From Pseudogemmobacter hezensis (GTDB lineage: Bacteria; Pseudomonadota; Alphaproteobacteria; Rhodobacterales; Rhodobacteraceae), in the NCBI RefSeq assembly GCF_013155295.1, contig NZ_JABJXT010000001.1, positions 248,001 to 312,000 of the forward strand: a DNA stretch of 64,000 bases, in the 5' to 3' direction. A program made the position numbers and the translations under genes. The notes beneath the pieces are model-generated. The model saw only the letters and a list, made by a program, of their open reading frames with translations. It was not told where the DNA came from and did no database searches. This document shows positions 45,851 through 55,353 of the stretch, piece after piece (positions within the stretch are counted from its first letter, which is position 1; the number at the start of each line of letters is the position of its first letter).

Positions 45851-46656
45851 GCGGCCCGATGAACGCCACAGCCGGCCTGCAGATCAGCGATGTCAGCATC
45901 AGCTATGGCCGCCGACCTGTGCTGCAGGGCCTGAGCCTGCCGCCTCTGATCCCGGGCGAGGTGGTGACGCTGGCAGGCCCCAATGCCGCCGGAAAATCGA
46001 CGCTGCTGCGCGCCATCGCGGGGCTTGCACGCTTTTCGGGCACGGTCACACTGGATGGCCAGAACCTCGCGCAGCTTTCGCCCCCCGCCCGCGCCCGCAT
46101 CATCGGCTTCATGCCGCAGACGCTGCCCGCAGGTGCCTCACTCAATGTGCTTGAGACGGTGATCACCGCGCTTCGCGCCAGCGGCGAGCGCAATGTCACC
46201 GCCCCGCCCGAGACCCGCGCCATGGCGGTTCTGACCCGCCTCGGCATCAGCCATCTGGCGCTTGCGGGGCTTGATCAGCTGTCGGGCGGGCAGCGGCAGA
46301 TGGTCAGCCTCGCGCAATCCATCGTGCGCGACCCGCGGCTTTTGCTGCTGGATGAGCCAACCTCGGCCCTCGATCTGGCCCGCCAGGTGCGCCTTTTGTC
46401 TGAGGTGCGCCGCATCGCCGCCGAGGGGCGCGTGGTGGTCACCGTGCTGCATGATCTGGCGCTGGCCGCCCGCTGGTCCGACCGCATCGCCATTTTGCAC
46501 AAAGGCGGCCTCTACGCCTTCGGCCCTCCCGCCGAGGTGGTCACCCCCACCATGCTGGCCGAGGTCTACCGCGTCGAGGCCCGGGTCGAGCGCTGCTCAC
46601 GCGGGCATCTGATGGTGCAGATCGACGGCGAAATCCCCGATCCGCCCAAAGGCTGA
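45847..46656 (+). CDS. Iron-siderophore ABC transporter ATP-binding protein (FepC/FecE-like)
   Basis: The 269-residue ATPase has Walker A LAGPNAAGKSTLLRA, signature LSGGQRQMVSLAQ, Walker B LLLDEPTSALD and the switch histidine in VLHDLALAARW. It ends the transport operon, and a clear terminator follows. Confidence 0.93.
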   Translation: MSGPMNATAGLQISDVSISYGRRPVLQGLSLPPLIPGEVVTLAGPNAAGKSTLLRAIAGLARFSGTVTLDGQNLAQLSPPARARIIGFMPQTLPAGASLNVLETVITALRASGERNVTAPPETRAMAVLTRLGISHLALAGLDQLSGGQRQMVSLAQSIVRDPRLLLLDEPTSALDLARQVRLLSEVRRIAAEGRVVVTVLHDLALAARWSDRIAILHKGGLYAFGPPAEVVTPTMLAEVYRVEARVERCSRGHLMVQIDGEIPDPPKG

Positions 46657-46693
46657 ACGCACGTCAGCCACAGGCCTCAAAGACCAGGAACAA

Positions 46694-46720
46694 GCCCCGC
46701 CACAGCGGGGCTTTCATTTT
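46694..46720 (+). terminator. Rho-independent terminator of the siderophore transport operon
   Basis: GCCCCGC (46694-46700) pairs with GCGGGGC (46705-46711), followed by TTTCATTTT. Confidence 0.88.
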
Positions 46721-46729
46721 GATAAACCC

Positions 46730-47815
46730 TCACGCGATGGTCAGGCCCGGCGCCCCGTCACCAACCTCACCAATCACCGTCGCCGCCGCAAAGCCCTCTT
46801 CGGCAAAGATCGCCAACACCCCGGCCACGGCCTCGGGTGCACAGGCCACCAACAGCCCGCCCGAGGTCTGCGGATCGCTGAGCAGCGCCTGATCCACCGC
46901 CGAGATCTCACGCGCAAAGGAAATCTCGCTGCCATAGCTGGCCCAGTTGCGCCCCGAGGCCCCGGTGATGAACCCCGCCTCCGCCAGCGCCACCGCATCC
47001 GTCAGCATCGGCACCCGCGCCCAGTCAAGGCGAATGCCACGCCCCGCACCACGCGACATCTCCAGCGCATGGCCGCCAAGGCCGAACCCCGTCACATCGG
47101 TCATCGCATGAACCCCGGCCAGCCGCGCCAGCCTTGGCCCCGGCGTGTTCAGCTGCGTCGTGGTCGCCACCATCTGGCGATAGCCCTCGGCTGACAGCTT
47201 TTCCTTCTTCAGCGCCGCCGAATAGATGCCCACGCCCAAAGGCTTGCCGAAAACCAGCACATCCCCGGGCTGCGCCGCCGCATTCTTCTTCACATGCGCC
47301 GGATCAACGATCCCAAGCGCCACCAGCCCATAGATCGCCTCGACCGAGTCAATCGTATGGCCGCCCGCAATCGGGATCCCCGCCGCCCGGCAGGCCTTTG
47401 AGCCGCCCTCAAGGATCCGGCCGATGGTGGCGACCGACAGCACATTGATCGGCATCCCCACCAGCGCCAGCGCGAAGATCGGCGTCGCCCCCATGGCATA
47501 AACATCCGAGATCGCATTGGTCGCCGCGATCTGGCCGAAATCCTCAGGGTCATCAACGATCGGCATGAAGAAATCCGTGGTCGCCACAATCGCCTGATGT
47601 TCGTTCAGCTGATAGACCGCCGCATCATCTGAGGTCTCGATCCCCACCAGCAGCGCCTCTGGCACCGGCAGCGCCGCCGTGCCGCGCAAGATCCCTGACA
47701 GCACCCCCGGCGCGATTTTGCACCCACATCCGCCCCCATGCGAAAGCGAGGTCAGGCGCGGCTCAGCAGCCGTGGAGGGCATGGTGGCGGGCGTGGTGGC
47801 GGTGGCAGTCGTCAT
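46730..47815 (-). CDS. selD: Selenide, water dikinase SelD
   Basis: 361 residues from ATG 47815, chosen because AGGAG lies about 8 bases upstream; an ATG at 47842 is also in frame. The enzyme makes selenophosphate, the selenium donor for Sec-tRNA. The catalytic motif SHGGGCGCK gives C30 and K33 (a cysteine form, not a selenoprotein). ETSDDAAVY, GHTIDS and TDVTGFGLGGHA follow. It is divergent from the formate dehydrogenase operon, whose UGA codon depends on it. Confidence 0.95.
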   Translation of the reverse strand: MTTATATTPATMPSTAAEPRLTSLSHGGGCGCKIAPGVLSGILRGTAALPVPEALLVGIETSDDAAVYQLNEHQAIVATTDFFMPIVDDPEDFGQIAATNAISDVYAMGATPIFALALVGMPINVLSVATIGRILEGGSKACRAAGIPIAGGHTIDSVEAIYGLVALGIVDPAHVKKNAAAQPGDVLVFGKPLGVGIYSAALKKEKLSAEGYRQMVATTTQLNTPGPRLARLAGVHAMTDVTGFGLGGHALEMSRGAGRGIRLDWARVPMLTDAVALAEAGFITGASGRNWASYGSEISFAREISAVDQALLSDPQTSGGLLVACAPEAVAGVLAIFAEEGFAAATVIGEVGDGAPGLTIA

Positions 47816-48176
47816 GGATCTGGCTCCTGGTGGCTGGCACATGATGCGGGAAGGCTGGATGCGGGAATGACTGGGCCGACATCATCGCCCACCCCATATC
47901 CTTTGTGCCAGCCGCAGGCCAATGCGGCAAGGCTTTGGCCGATAACGATCACAAATCATCGAGACCCAGGGCCTGCGCCAGAATATATCACATAATTTAC
48001 AACAGGTTAACAAATAAGCCTCACGTTATATCCAGACTGAAATAACGCCTTTTCCTTGACTCAACCGCCGGATCATACGACCATTTGCCCCATCTATGAC
48101 GTGATCACAGCAACCCATCACATGCCGCAGGCCCTGGCGCCACGGCTGATGACAGGCAGTAATAAGGAGGGGTCAA
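47816..48176. other. 361-bp divergent spacer between selD and fdnG
   Basis: No gene, and no tRNA-Sec, is visible. The section 47990-48060 is AT-rich and most likely holds the fdnG promoter; CCTTGACTCAA near 48053 offers a -35-like hexamer without a good -10. I could not find an FNR-type site. A very strong ribosome-binding site, AAGGAGG, is at 48163-48169, just before the fdnG ATG. Confidence 0.5.
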
Positions 48177-51100
48177 ATGAATATCGACCTTTCGCGCCGC
48201 AGCTTTCTAAGGCTGTCCGGGGCGGGGGTAGCGGCAACGTCTCTGACAGCCATGGGCTTTTCAGAGGCCGAGGCAGCCGAGGCCGCGCATGTGCGCGACT
48301 TCAAGCTGGCCACCATGACCGAAACCCGAAACATCTGCACCTATTGCTCGGTCGCCTGCGGCATCATCATGTATTCCAAAGGGGATCTGGCAGCCGGCGA
48401 AAAGGCCGAGCTGATCCATATCGAGGGCGATGCAGACCATCCGACCAACAAGGGCACGCTTTGCCCCAAAGGTGCCGCGCTTAAGGATTACGTCAAGGCA
48501 GAGACCCGCCTGACCCATCCGCGCATCCGTCGTCCCGGCTCTGACCGCTTCGAGGAAATCACCTGGGATGAGGCTTTCGACAAGATCGCCCGCGCCGTCA
48601 AAGACGACCGCGACGCGAATCTGATCGAGAAAAACGCCGAGGGCGTTCAGGTCAACCGCCTGACCACCACTGGCTTTCTGGCGGCATCAGCCACCACCAA
48701 TGAAACGGCCTGGGCGACCTGGAAAGTGGTCCGCTCGCTTGGCCTTGTAGGTTTCGACAACCAGGCGCGCGTCTGACACGGCCCCACGGTGTCCAGTTTG
48801 GGCCCGACATTTGGCCGTGGAGCGATGACAAACTCCTGGACCGATATCAAGAATACCGACCTCGTCGTCATCATGGGTGGCAACGCCGCCGAAGCGCATC
48901 CCTGCGGCTTCAAATGGGTGACCGAGGCCAAGCACCATCGCGGTGCAAAGCTGATCGTGGTGGACCCGAGGTTCAACCGATCCGCCTCTGTCTCTGACTA
49001 TTACGCGCCGATCCGCCCGGGATCAGACATCGCCTTCCTGATGGGGGTGATCCGCTGGTGTATCGAGAACGACAAGGTGCAGTGGGACTATGTCCGCAAC
49101 TATACCAATGTCGGCTATCTGGTGCGCGAAGACTTCGGCTGGCAGGACGGTATGTTCACCGGCTATGACGAGGAAAAGCGCAGCTATGACCAGACCAGCT
49201 GGGAATATGAGCTGGGCGAGGATGGCTATGTCATCAATGACGAAACGCTGACCCATCCGCGTTGCGTCTGGCAGCTGCTGAAAAAGCATGTCGATGTCTA
49301 TACGCCTGAATTCGTTGAAAATCTCTGCGGCACACCGAAGGATCGCTTCCTGAAGATCTGCGAGATGATCGGCGAGACGGCCTCGCCGACCAAAACCATG
49401 ACCTCGATGTATGCGCTTGGCTGGACCCAGCACTCCAAGGGCGCGCAGAACATCCGTGGCATGGCGATGCTGCAGCTTTTGCTGGGCAATATCGGCGTGC
49501 CGGGGGGCGGTATGAACGCTTTGCGCGGGCATTCGAACATCCAGGGGCTGACCGATGTTGGCCTGATGTCGAACCTGATCCCCGGCTATCTGAACATGCC
49601 GCGCGAAACAGAGCCCGACTTCGCCACCTATATGTCGACCCGCGCCAATAAACCGCTGCGTCCAAACCAGATGAGCTATTGGCAGAACTACGGCAAGTTC
49701 ATGGTGTCCTTCATGAAGGCGCTCTGGGGTGACAAGGCGACGGCGGAAAACGGCTGGGGCTATGACTGGCTGCCCAAGCTGGATATCGCGCAGTACGACG
49801 CGATGCGCATGTTCAACATGATGAAGAATGGCGAGGTGAATATTTACTTCTGCCAGGGCTTCAACCCGCTTTTGTCTTTCCCCAACCGGGGCAAGATGAC
49901 CGAGGCCTTTTCCAAACTGAAACTTCTGGTGGTGATGGACCCGCTGGCGACCGAGACCGCCGCCTTCTGGGAAAATCACGGCATCTACAACGATGTGGAT
50001 ACCGCCAGCATCCAGACCGAAGTGCTGGAGCTGCCCACCACCTGTTTCGCCGAGGATGAGGGTGCCACGGTGAACTCTGGCCGCTGGCTGCAATGGCATT
50101 GGGCGGGGGCAACCCCTCCGGGTCAGGCGAAAACCGACGTCTGGATCATGGCGCAGATCTATCACCGGATCAAAGCGCTCTATGAGACTGAGGGCGGCAA
50201 ATCGCCAGAGCCGATCCTGAACCTGTCCTGGGACTATGCCGACCCCGAAGAGCCCACCGCCGCCGAACTGGCGAAGGAACTCAACGGTCGCGCCCTGACC
50301 ACGCTTTATGACGCCACCGACCCGACGAAAGTCGTGCTGGAGGCGGGCAAGCAGGTCTCGGGCTTTGGCCAGCTGCGCGATGACGGCTCGACCGCCAGCG
50401 CCTGCTGGATCTATGCCGGTTGTTTCACCGAGGATGGCAATGCCATGGCGCGGCGTGACAACAGCGACCCTTCGGGCATGGGGGTGCATCTGAACTGGTC
50501 CTTTGCCTGGCCTGCGAACAGGCGCGTGCTTTATAATCGCGCGTCCTGCGACCTCGACGGTAAGCCCTGGGATCCGTCGCGGGTGCTGATCGAGTGGAAT
50601 GGCGAAAAATGGGTCGGCCCGGATATTCCGGACATCGCCGTCACTGCCAAACCGCGTGAGGTCGGGCCCTTCATCATGAACCCCGAAGGGACCAGCCGCT
50701 TCTTCAGCCGCAGGCTGATGCGCGACGGCCCCTTCCCCACCCATATGGAGCCGTTTGAAAGCCCCGTCGCCAACCCGCTGAACCCCAATATGCGCGGGAA
50801 TCCGGTGGCGCGGGTCTTCCCCGACGATCTGGCGAATATGGCCACCAGCGACGAGTTCCCGCTGGTTGCCACCTCTTACCGCCTGACCGAGCATTTCCAT
50901 TACTGGACCAAGCACAACTATGTGAATGCGGTGAACCAGCCGGAATTCTTCGTTGAAATCAGCGAAGAGCTGGCGGCGGAAAAGGGGATCGTCAAAGGCG
51001 GGCGCGTTCGGGTCTGGTCAAAACGTGGCCAGGTCTGGGCAAAGGCCGTGGTGACGAAACGGATCCGGCCGCTGATCTGCGACGGCAAGCCCGTCCATGT

Positions 51101-51257
51101 CGTCGGCATCCCGATCCACTGGGGCTTTAAGGGCGCGGCGCGCAAGGGCTTTGGCCCCAATACGCTGGGCCCGTTCGTGGGGGACGCGAATATCGAAACC
51201 CCTGAATTCAAAGCCTATCTCGTCAATATCGAACCCGCATCGGAGGGCATGGCATGA
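48177..51257 (+). CDS. fdnG: Formate dehydrogenase-N/O alpha subunit, selenocysteine enzyme
   Basis: 1026 residues, read through an in-frame TGA at 48774-48776 (codon 200). The surrounding peptide QARV[11 protein letters not shown] matches FdnG, whose active-site Sec binds molybdenum. The twin-arginine signal is [13 protein letters not shown], so the folded subunit is exported to the periplasm. The [4Fe-4S] ligands are C54, C57, C61 and C96. GRGAMTNSW and many later segments fit the molybdopterin-guanine-dinucleotide oxidoreductase family. It oxidises formate to CO2 and passes electrons through the beta and gamma subunits to quinone. It overlaps the beta-subunit gene by 4 bp. Confidence 0.96.
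48774..48776 (+). other. UGA codon recoded as selenocysteine
   Basis: The codon falls exactly where FdnG/FdoG proteins have active-site selenocysteine. The frame continues uninterrupted on both sides, and selA, selB and selD are next to the operon. Confidence 0.95.
48777..48819 (+). promoter_or_regulatory. Bacterial SECIS-like hairpin
   Basis: Directly after the UGA, CACGGCC (48777-48783) pairs with GGCCGTG (48813-48819), and GGTGTC pairs with GACATT to form an upper stem with a 12-base apical loop. The position fits the SelB-binding hairpins of bacterial selenoprotein mRNAs. Confidence 0.75.
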
Positions 51258-52258
51258 CCGGACGCGCCCCTCAACCAACCACGGCAGCGGCGAACCCTCC
51301 GGTTCAGCCGCTGGCCTCTAACCTTCTGCCAACTGATGTGGTGCGCATTTCGGCCACCGCCCATGTGCCCACACCAGAGCGGCAGCTGGACAAGGTCGCG
51401 AAGCTCATCGACGTGTCGAAATGCATCGGCTGCAAGGCCTGCCAGTCGGCCTGTATCGAGTGGAACGACACCCATCCGGCGATCGAGGAAAATGTGGGCG
51501 TCTATGAGAACCCGCATGATCTGACGCCGGATATGTTCACCCTGATGCGCTTTTCGGAATATGTGAACCCCGAGGGCGATCTGGAGTGGCTGATCCGCAA
51601 GGATGGCTGCATGCATTGCGAGGATCCGGGCTGTCTGAAGGCCTGCCCGGCCCCTGGCGCCATCGTGCAATACTCGAATGGGATCGTCGATTTCATATCG
51701 GACAATTGCATCGGCTGCGGCTATTGCGTCTCTGGCTGCCCCTTTGACGTGCCAAGGATCCACAAGACCGCGCATGTCTCAAAGAAGTGCACGCTCTGCT
51801 CTGACCGCGTCGCGGTGGGCCAGGGTCCGGCCTGCGCCAAGGCCTGCCCGACGCAGGCGATCACCTTCGGCACCAAAGAGGCAATGAAAGACCTCGCTGC
51901 CGAGCGGATCGAGGATCTCAACTCTCGCGGCTATGCCAATGCCGGGCTGTACGATCCGCAGGGCGTGGGTGGCACGCATGTGATGTATGTGCTGCATCAC
52001 GCCGACAAGCCGGGGCTTTATTCCGGCCTGCCCGAGGATCCGCGCATCTCGCCGGTGGTTGAAAGCTGGAAGGGGGCAACCAAGACCGTGGGCCTTGCGG
52101 CCATGGGCCTGGCGGCGGCGGGTGCGGTGCTGCATGGCCTGTTCTCAAAGGGCAATCAGGTCACCGCCGAGGAAGAGCATGAGGCCGAAGAGCTGGTGGT
52201 GAAAACCGCTGACGCTGCTGCCGAAGCCGCCGAAGCCACTGACGGAAAGGGGTTGTGA
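51254..52258 (+). CDS. fdxH: Formate dehydrogenase beta subunit (iron-sulfur)
   Basis: The 334-residue protein carries four [4Fe-4S] cluster motifs, including [46 protein letters not shown] and [22 protein letters not shown]-terminal hydrophobic helix ([19 protein letters not shown]) anchors it to the membrane. The last 30 residues are Glu/Ala-rich. It relays electrons from the alpha subunit to the cytochrome b subunit. It overlaps both neighbours by 4 bp. Confidence 0.95.
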   Translation: MTGRAPQPTTAAANPPVQPLASNLLPTDVVRISATAHVPTPERQLDKVAKLIDVSKCIGCKACQSACIEWNDTHPAIEENVGVYENPHDLTPDMFTLMRFSEYVNPEGDLEWLIRKDGCMHCEDPGCLKACPAPGAIVQYSNGIVDFISDNCIGCGYCVSGCPFDVPRIHKTAHVSKKCTLCSDRVAVGQGPACAKACPTQAITFGTKEAMKDLAAERIEDLNSRGYANAGLYDPQGVGGTHVMYVLHHADKPGLYSGLPEDPRISPVVESWKGATKTVGLAAMGLAAAGAVLHGLFSKGNQVTAEEEHEAEELVVKTADAAAEAAEATDGKGL

Positions 52259-52977
52259 TGTCCCACAAATACTCTGCCCCCGGCGATCATATCGAAAGCG
52301 TAAAGCCAGTGACGGTCAGCCGCTATCGCGGCATCACGCGGCTTAACCACTGGATCACCGCCTTCTCGCTGATCGTGCTGGCGATCTCGGGGCTGGCGCT
52401 GTTCCACCCGTCTTTGTTCTTCTTGGCGGGCCTGTTTGGCGGCGGCCAGGTGGTGCGCTGGCTGCATCCGGCGGTGGGGATCGTGCTGTTCTTCAGCTTC
52501 TTCCTGCTGTTCCTGCAGATGTGGAAACTGAACCTGCCAAAACGCGAAGATGCCGTCTGGGTCTCGCGTATCGGCGATGTGGTTCAGGGCAATGAGGACA
52601 GGCTGCCCGAGCTTGGCAAATACAACGCCGGGCAGAAGTTCGTCTTCTGGTCGATGACCGGGCTGATCCTGCTGTTGATCGTGACCGGGCTGATGATCTG
52701 GGAAAAGCAGGTGCCCCTGTGGGAGCCCTATGCCCCCTGGGCAGCCACGATCCCGGTGCGGCGGATCGCGCTTCTGGTGCATGCGATGTCAGCGGTGGCG
52801 ATCATTCTGGTGTTCATCCTGCATGTCTATGCCGCCATCTGGGTCCGGGGCACGCTGCGCGCCATGACCACGGGCAGCGTGACCGGGGGCTGGGCCTTCC
52901 GCCATCACCGCAAATGGCTGAATGAGCTGGCAAAGAACCAGGAAAAGCCCGATCCTTCAAAGACACCGGCAGAGTAA
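52255..52977 (+). CDS. Formate dehydrogenase gamma subunit (cytochrome b)
   Basis: This 240-residue membrane protein has four helices and histidines suited to two b hemes: [32 protein letters not shown] and [11 protein letters not shown]. It hands electrons to the quinone pool. FdnI/FdoI is the E. coli counterpart. It is third in the operon. Confidence 0.95.
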   Translation: MMSHKYSAPGDHIESVKPVTVSRYRGITRLNHWITAFSLIVLAISGLALFHPSLFFLAGLFGGGQVVRWLHPAVGIVLFFSFFLLFLQMWKLNLPKREDAVWVSRIGDVVQGNEDRLPELGKYNAGQKFVFWSMTGLILLLIVTGLMIWEKQVPLWEPYAPWAATIPVRRIALLVHAMSAVAIILVFILHVYAAIWVRGTLRAMTTGSVTGGWAFRHHRKWLNELAKNQEKPDPSKTPAE

Positions 52978-53056
52978 TCTGCCGCTCTGCGCCCCCGGCC
53001 CCCATGGCGTTGACAGCCAGCGGAGGCCGGGGGCGGCATTCCGACCAGAGGATAAA

Positions 53057-53965
53057 ATGACCAAAGACCTTCAGCCCGACCCTTCGGTCATCGGCGGCGT
53101 CCCAGAGGCGCCGTTTGCCTTTCTGCCCGAGCCTGTGGCGCTCTTCACCCGCCGCGCCGGGCGTTTCGCCTTTCTTGCGCAGACCAGCCGCCTTGCCCCC
53201 TATCTGACCTTCCTGTCTGACCTTAGCGAGCTGCAGGCGCGGCTGGCGAAATCCGGCCCCGCCCCGGTGATCGCGCCCGAACAGCTGGCACGGGCGAAAG
53301 CGGCGCAGATGCCGCCTGTCGACCGCGCGTCCCTGGCGGCTGATCCCGCCCTGGATCAGCTGCTGACCCGGCTTTGCGAGGGGGCCGCCCGGATCACCAT
53401 GCCCGAACCCGCTCGCCTCGCGCTGGAGGCGGTGACCCATGCCGACCCCGGCGACCGGACCTGGCTTTTGCAAAACGCGCTTTCGGGTGAGATCCCCGCA
53501 GACAGCGCCGCCCCGCATCTTTTCGCCTCAGCCGCAGTGCAGATCTACCTGGCGCGGCTGGCCGCCAGCCTGGATGCCGGAAACCTGCGAAAAATCGGCA
53601 CCGGCATCTGCCCCTGCTGCGGCGGGCGGCCTGTTTCCTCGCTGGTGACCTCGACGCCCGGGATTGAAAGCATCCGCTATGGCGTCTGCGGGCTTTGCGC
53701 CACGCAATGGAACGAGGTGCGCATCCATTGCCTGGCCTGCGGCACCAATAAGGGCCTGACCTACCGCTCGGCTGAGACGACCGAGGCCACGGTCAAGGCC
53801 GAATGCTGCCGCGAATGCCACTCCTGGATCAAGATTTTCTACCAGGAGCGCAACCCCAGCCTTGACGCGGTGGCCGATGATGTCGGCAGTATCGGCCTTG
53901 ATATGATGATGAAGGAAACCGATCTGAAACGCGCTGGCCTCAACCCCTATCTGACGGGCTATTGA
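53057..53965 (+). CDS. fdhE: Formate dehydrogenase accessory protein FdhE
   Basis: 302 residues from ATG 53057, with AGAGGA just upstream. FdhE helps assemble respiratory formate dehydrogenase. It has the paired zinc/iron cysteine motifs CPCCGG, CGLCATQW, CLACGTNKG and CCRECHSW in the C-terminal half. The stop codon shares one base with the selA start (TGATG). Confidence 0.95.
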   Translation: MTKDLQPDPSVIGGVPEAPFAFLPEPVALFTRRAGRFAFLAQTSRLAPYLTFLSDLSELQARLAKSGPAPVIAPEQLARAKAAQMPPVDRASLAADPALDQLLTRLCEGAARITMPEPARLALEAVTHADPGDRTWLLQNALSGEIPADSAAPHLFASAAVQIYLARLAASLDAGNLRKIGTGICPCCGGRPVSSLVTSTPGIESIRYGVCGLCATQWNEVRIHCLACGTNKGLTYRSAETTEATVKAECCRECHSWIKIFYQERNPSLDAVADDVGSIGLDMMMKETDLKRAGLNPYLTGY

Positions 53966-55353
53966 TGGAAGGGTTTCGCGCTCTTCCCTCGGTCGATCAG
54001 TTCCTGAACGGCGCTGACGGCGCGGGCCTTGTCGCCCGCCACGGCCGCCACGCCGTGCGCGAAGCGCTGCGCGCCCGCCTTGACGAGATGCGCGACGCCA
54101 TCCGCGCCGGAGAGGCGGGCCAGATCCTGGCCGCCCGCCTGCCCAGGCTGATCGCCGCCGATCTGGAGGCGCGCGCCCGCAGTCGTCTGCGCCCGATGCT
54201 GAACCTGACGGGCACGGTGCTTCACACCAATCTGGGCCGCGCCATCCTCGCCGATGAGGCGGTGCGGGCGGCGGTGACCGCGATGGCCAACCCGCTGGCG
54301 TTGGAGTTTGACCTGGAAAGCGGCGGGCGCGGCCAGCGCGACGACCATCTGCGCGGGCTTTTGATCGAGCTGACCGGGGCCGAGGACGCGACAATCGTCA
54401 ACAACAATGCCGCCGCCGTGCTGATCGCGCTGAACACGCTGGCGGGCACTGGCCCGGACCGGCGCGAGGCGCTGGTCTCACGCGGCGAGCTGATTGAGAT
54501 CGGCGGCGCCTTCCGCATGCCCGACATCATGGCGCGGGCGGGGGCAAAACTGGTCGAAATCGGCACCACCAACCGCACCCATCCGCGCGATTATGAGGAT
54601 GCGATCACAGCGGCGACCGGGGTGATCCTGAAGGTCCATACCTCGAATTACCGGATCGAGGGCTTCACGGCTGAGGTTGCCGCCCCCGATCTGGCGCGGA
54701 TCGCCAAAGCGGCGGGCGTGCCGCTGATGAATGATCTGGGCGCGGGCTCGCTGGTCGATCTGTCGCATTACGGGCTGCGGCGCGAGCCGACCGTCTCTGA
54801 GGCGGTGGCTGAGGGTGCCGATCTGGTGACATTCTCCGGCGATAAACTGCTGGGCGGCCCCCAGGCGGGCTTTATCGTCGGCCGCCGCGATCTGATCCAG
54901 GCGATCAACAGGAACCCGCTGAAACGGGCGCTGCGCCTCGACAAGATCCGCATCGCGGCGCTTGAGGCGACGCTGAAGCTGTACCGCGATCCCGACCGCC
55001 TGGCCGAGCGGCTGCCCGTGTTGCGCATGCTGGCCCGCCCCGCAGGCGAAATCGCCGCCCAGGCCGCGCGACTTGCGCCCCGGATCGACGCGATCCTGCG
55101 CCCGCTTGGCTTTGCGGCCGCGCCCTGTACCTGCGAAAGCCAGATCGGCTCGGGGGCGCTGCCGGTGGATACCATCCCCTCGGCCGGGCTGCGGCTGACG
55201 GGCACGGGCGGCGATGCGCCCGACCGGCTGGCGGCGATGCTGCGCGGGCTGGCGCAACCCGTCATCGGCCATATCCGCGACGGGGCGCTGATCCTGGATC
55301 TGCGCTGCCTGCAGGATGACGCCGCGCTGACCAACGCCCTGGCGCAGCTGTGA
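53965..55353 (+). CDS. selA: L-seryl-tRNA(Sec) selenium transferase SelA
   Basis: The 462-residue PLP enzyme converts Ser-tRNA(Sec) to Sec-tRNA(Sec) with selenophosphate from SelD. The PLP lysine is K294 in [28 protein letters not shown] and [12 protein letters not shown] are typical. ATG 53965 overlaps the fdhE stop by one base. The gene is coupled to selB through GTGA. Confidence 0.96.
   Translation: MEGFRALPSVDQFLNGADGAGLVARHGRHAVREALRARLDEMRDAIRAGEAGQILAARLPRLIAADLEARARSRLRPMLNLTGTVLHTNLGRAILADEAVRAAVTAMANPLALEFDLESGGRGQRDDHLRGLLIELTGAEDATIVNNNAAAVLIALNTLAGTGPDRREALVSRGELIEIGGAFRMPDIMARAGAKLVEIGTTNRTHPRDYEDAITAATGVILKVHTSNYRIEGFTAEVAAPDLARIAKAAGVPLMNDLGAGSLVDLSHYGLRREPTVSEAVAEGADLVTFSGDKLLGGPQAGFIVGRRDLIQAINRNPLKRALRLDKIRIAALEATLKLYRDPDRLAERLPVLRMLARPAGEIAAQAARLAPRIDAILRPLGFAAAPCTCESQIGSGALPVDTIPSAGLRLTGTGGDAPDRLAAMLRGLAQPVIGHIRDGALILDLRCLQDDAALTNALAQL

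Noticed and set aside
47816-48176. tRNA-Sec gene (selC) in the selD-fdnG spacer
   Set aside because: No long acceptor/extra-arm cloverleaf with a TCA anticodon could be traced, and the only tRNA in the window is tRNA-Gly at 5531.
48774-48776. Apparent nonsense mutation or frameshift splitting the formate dehydrogenase gene
   Set aside because: The frame is unchanged across the TGA, the position equals the known active-site selenocysteine, and a SECIS-like hairpin and sel genes are adjacent.
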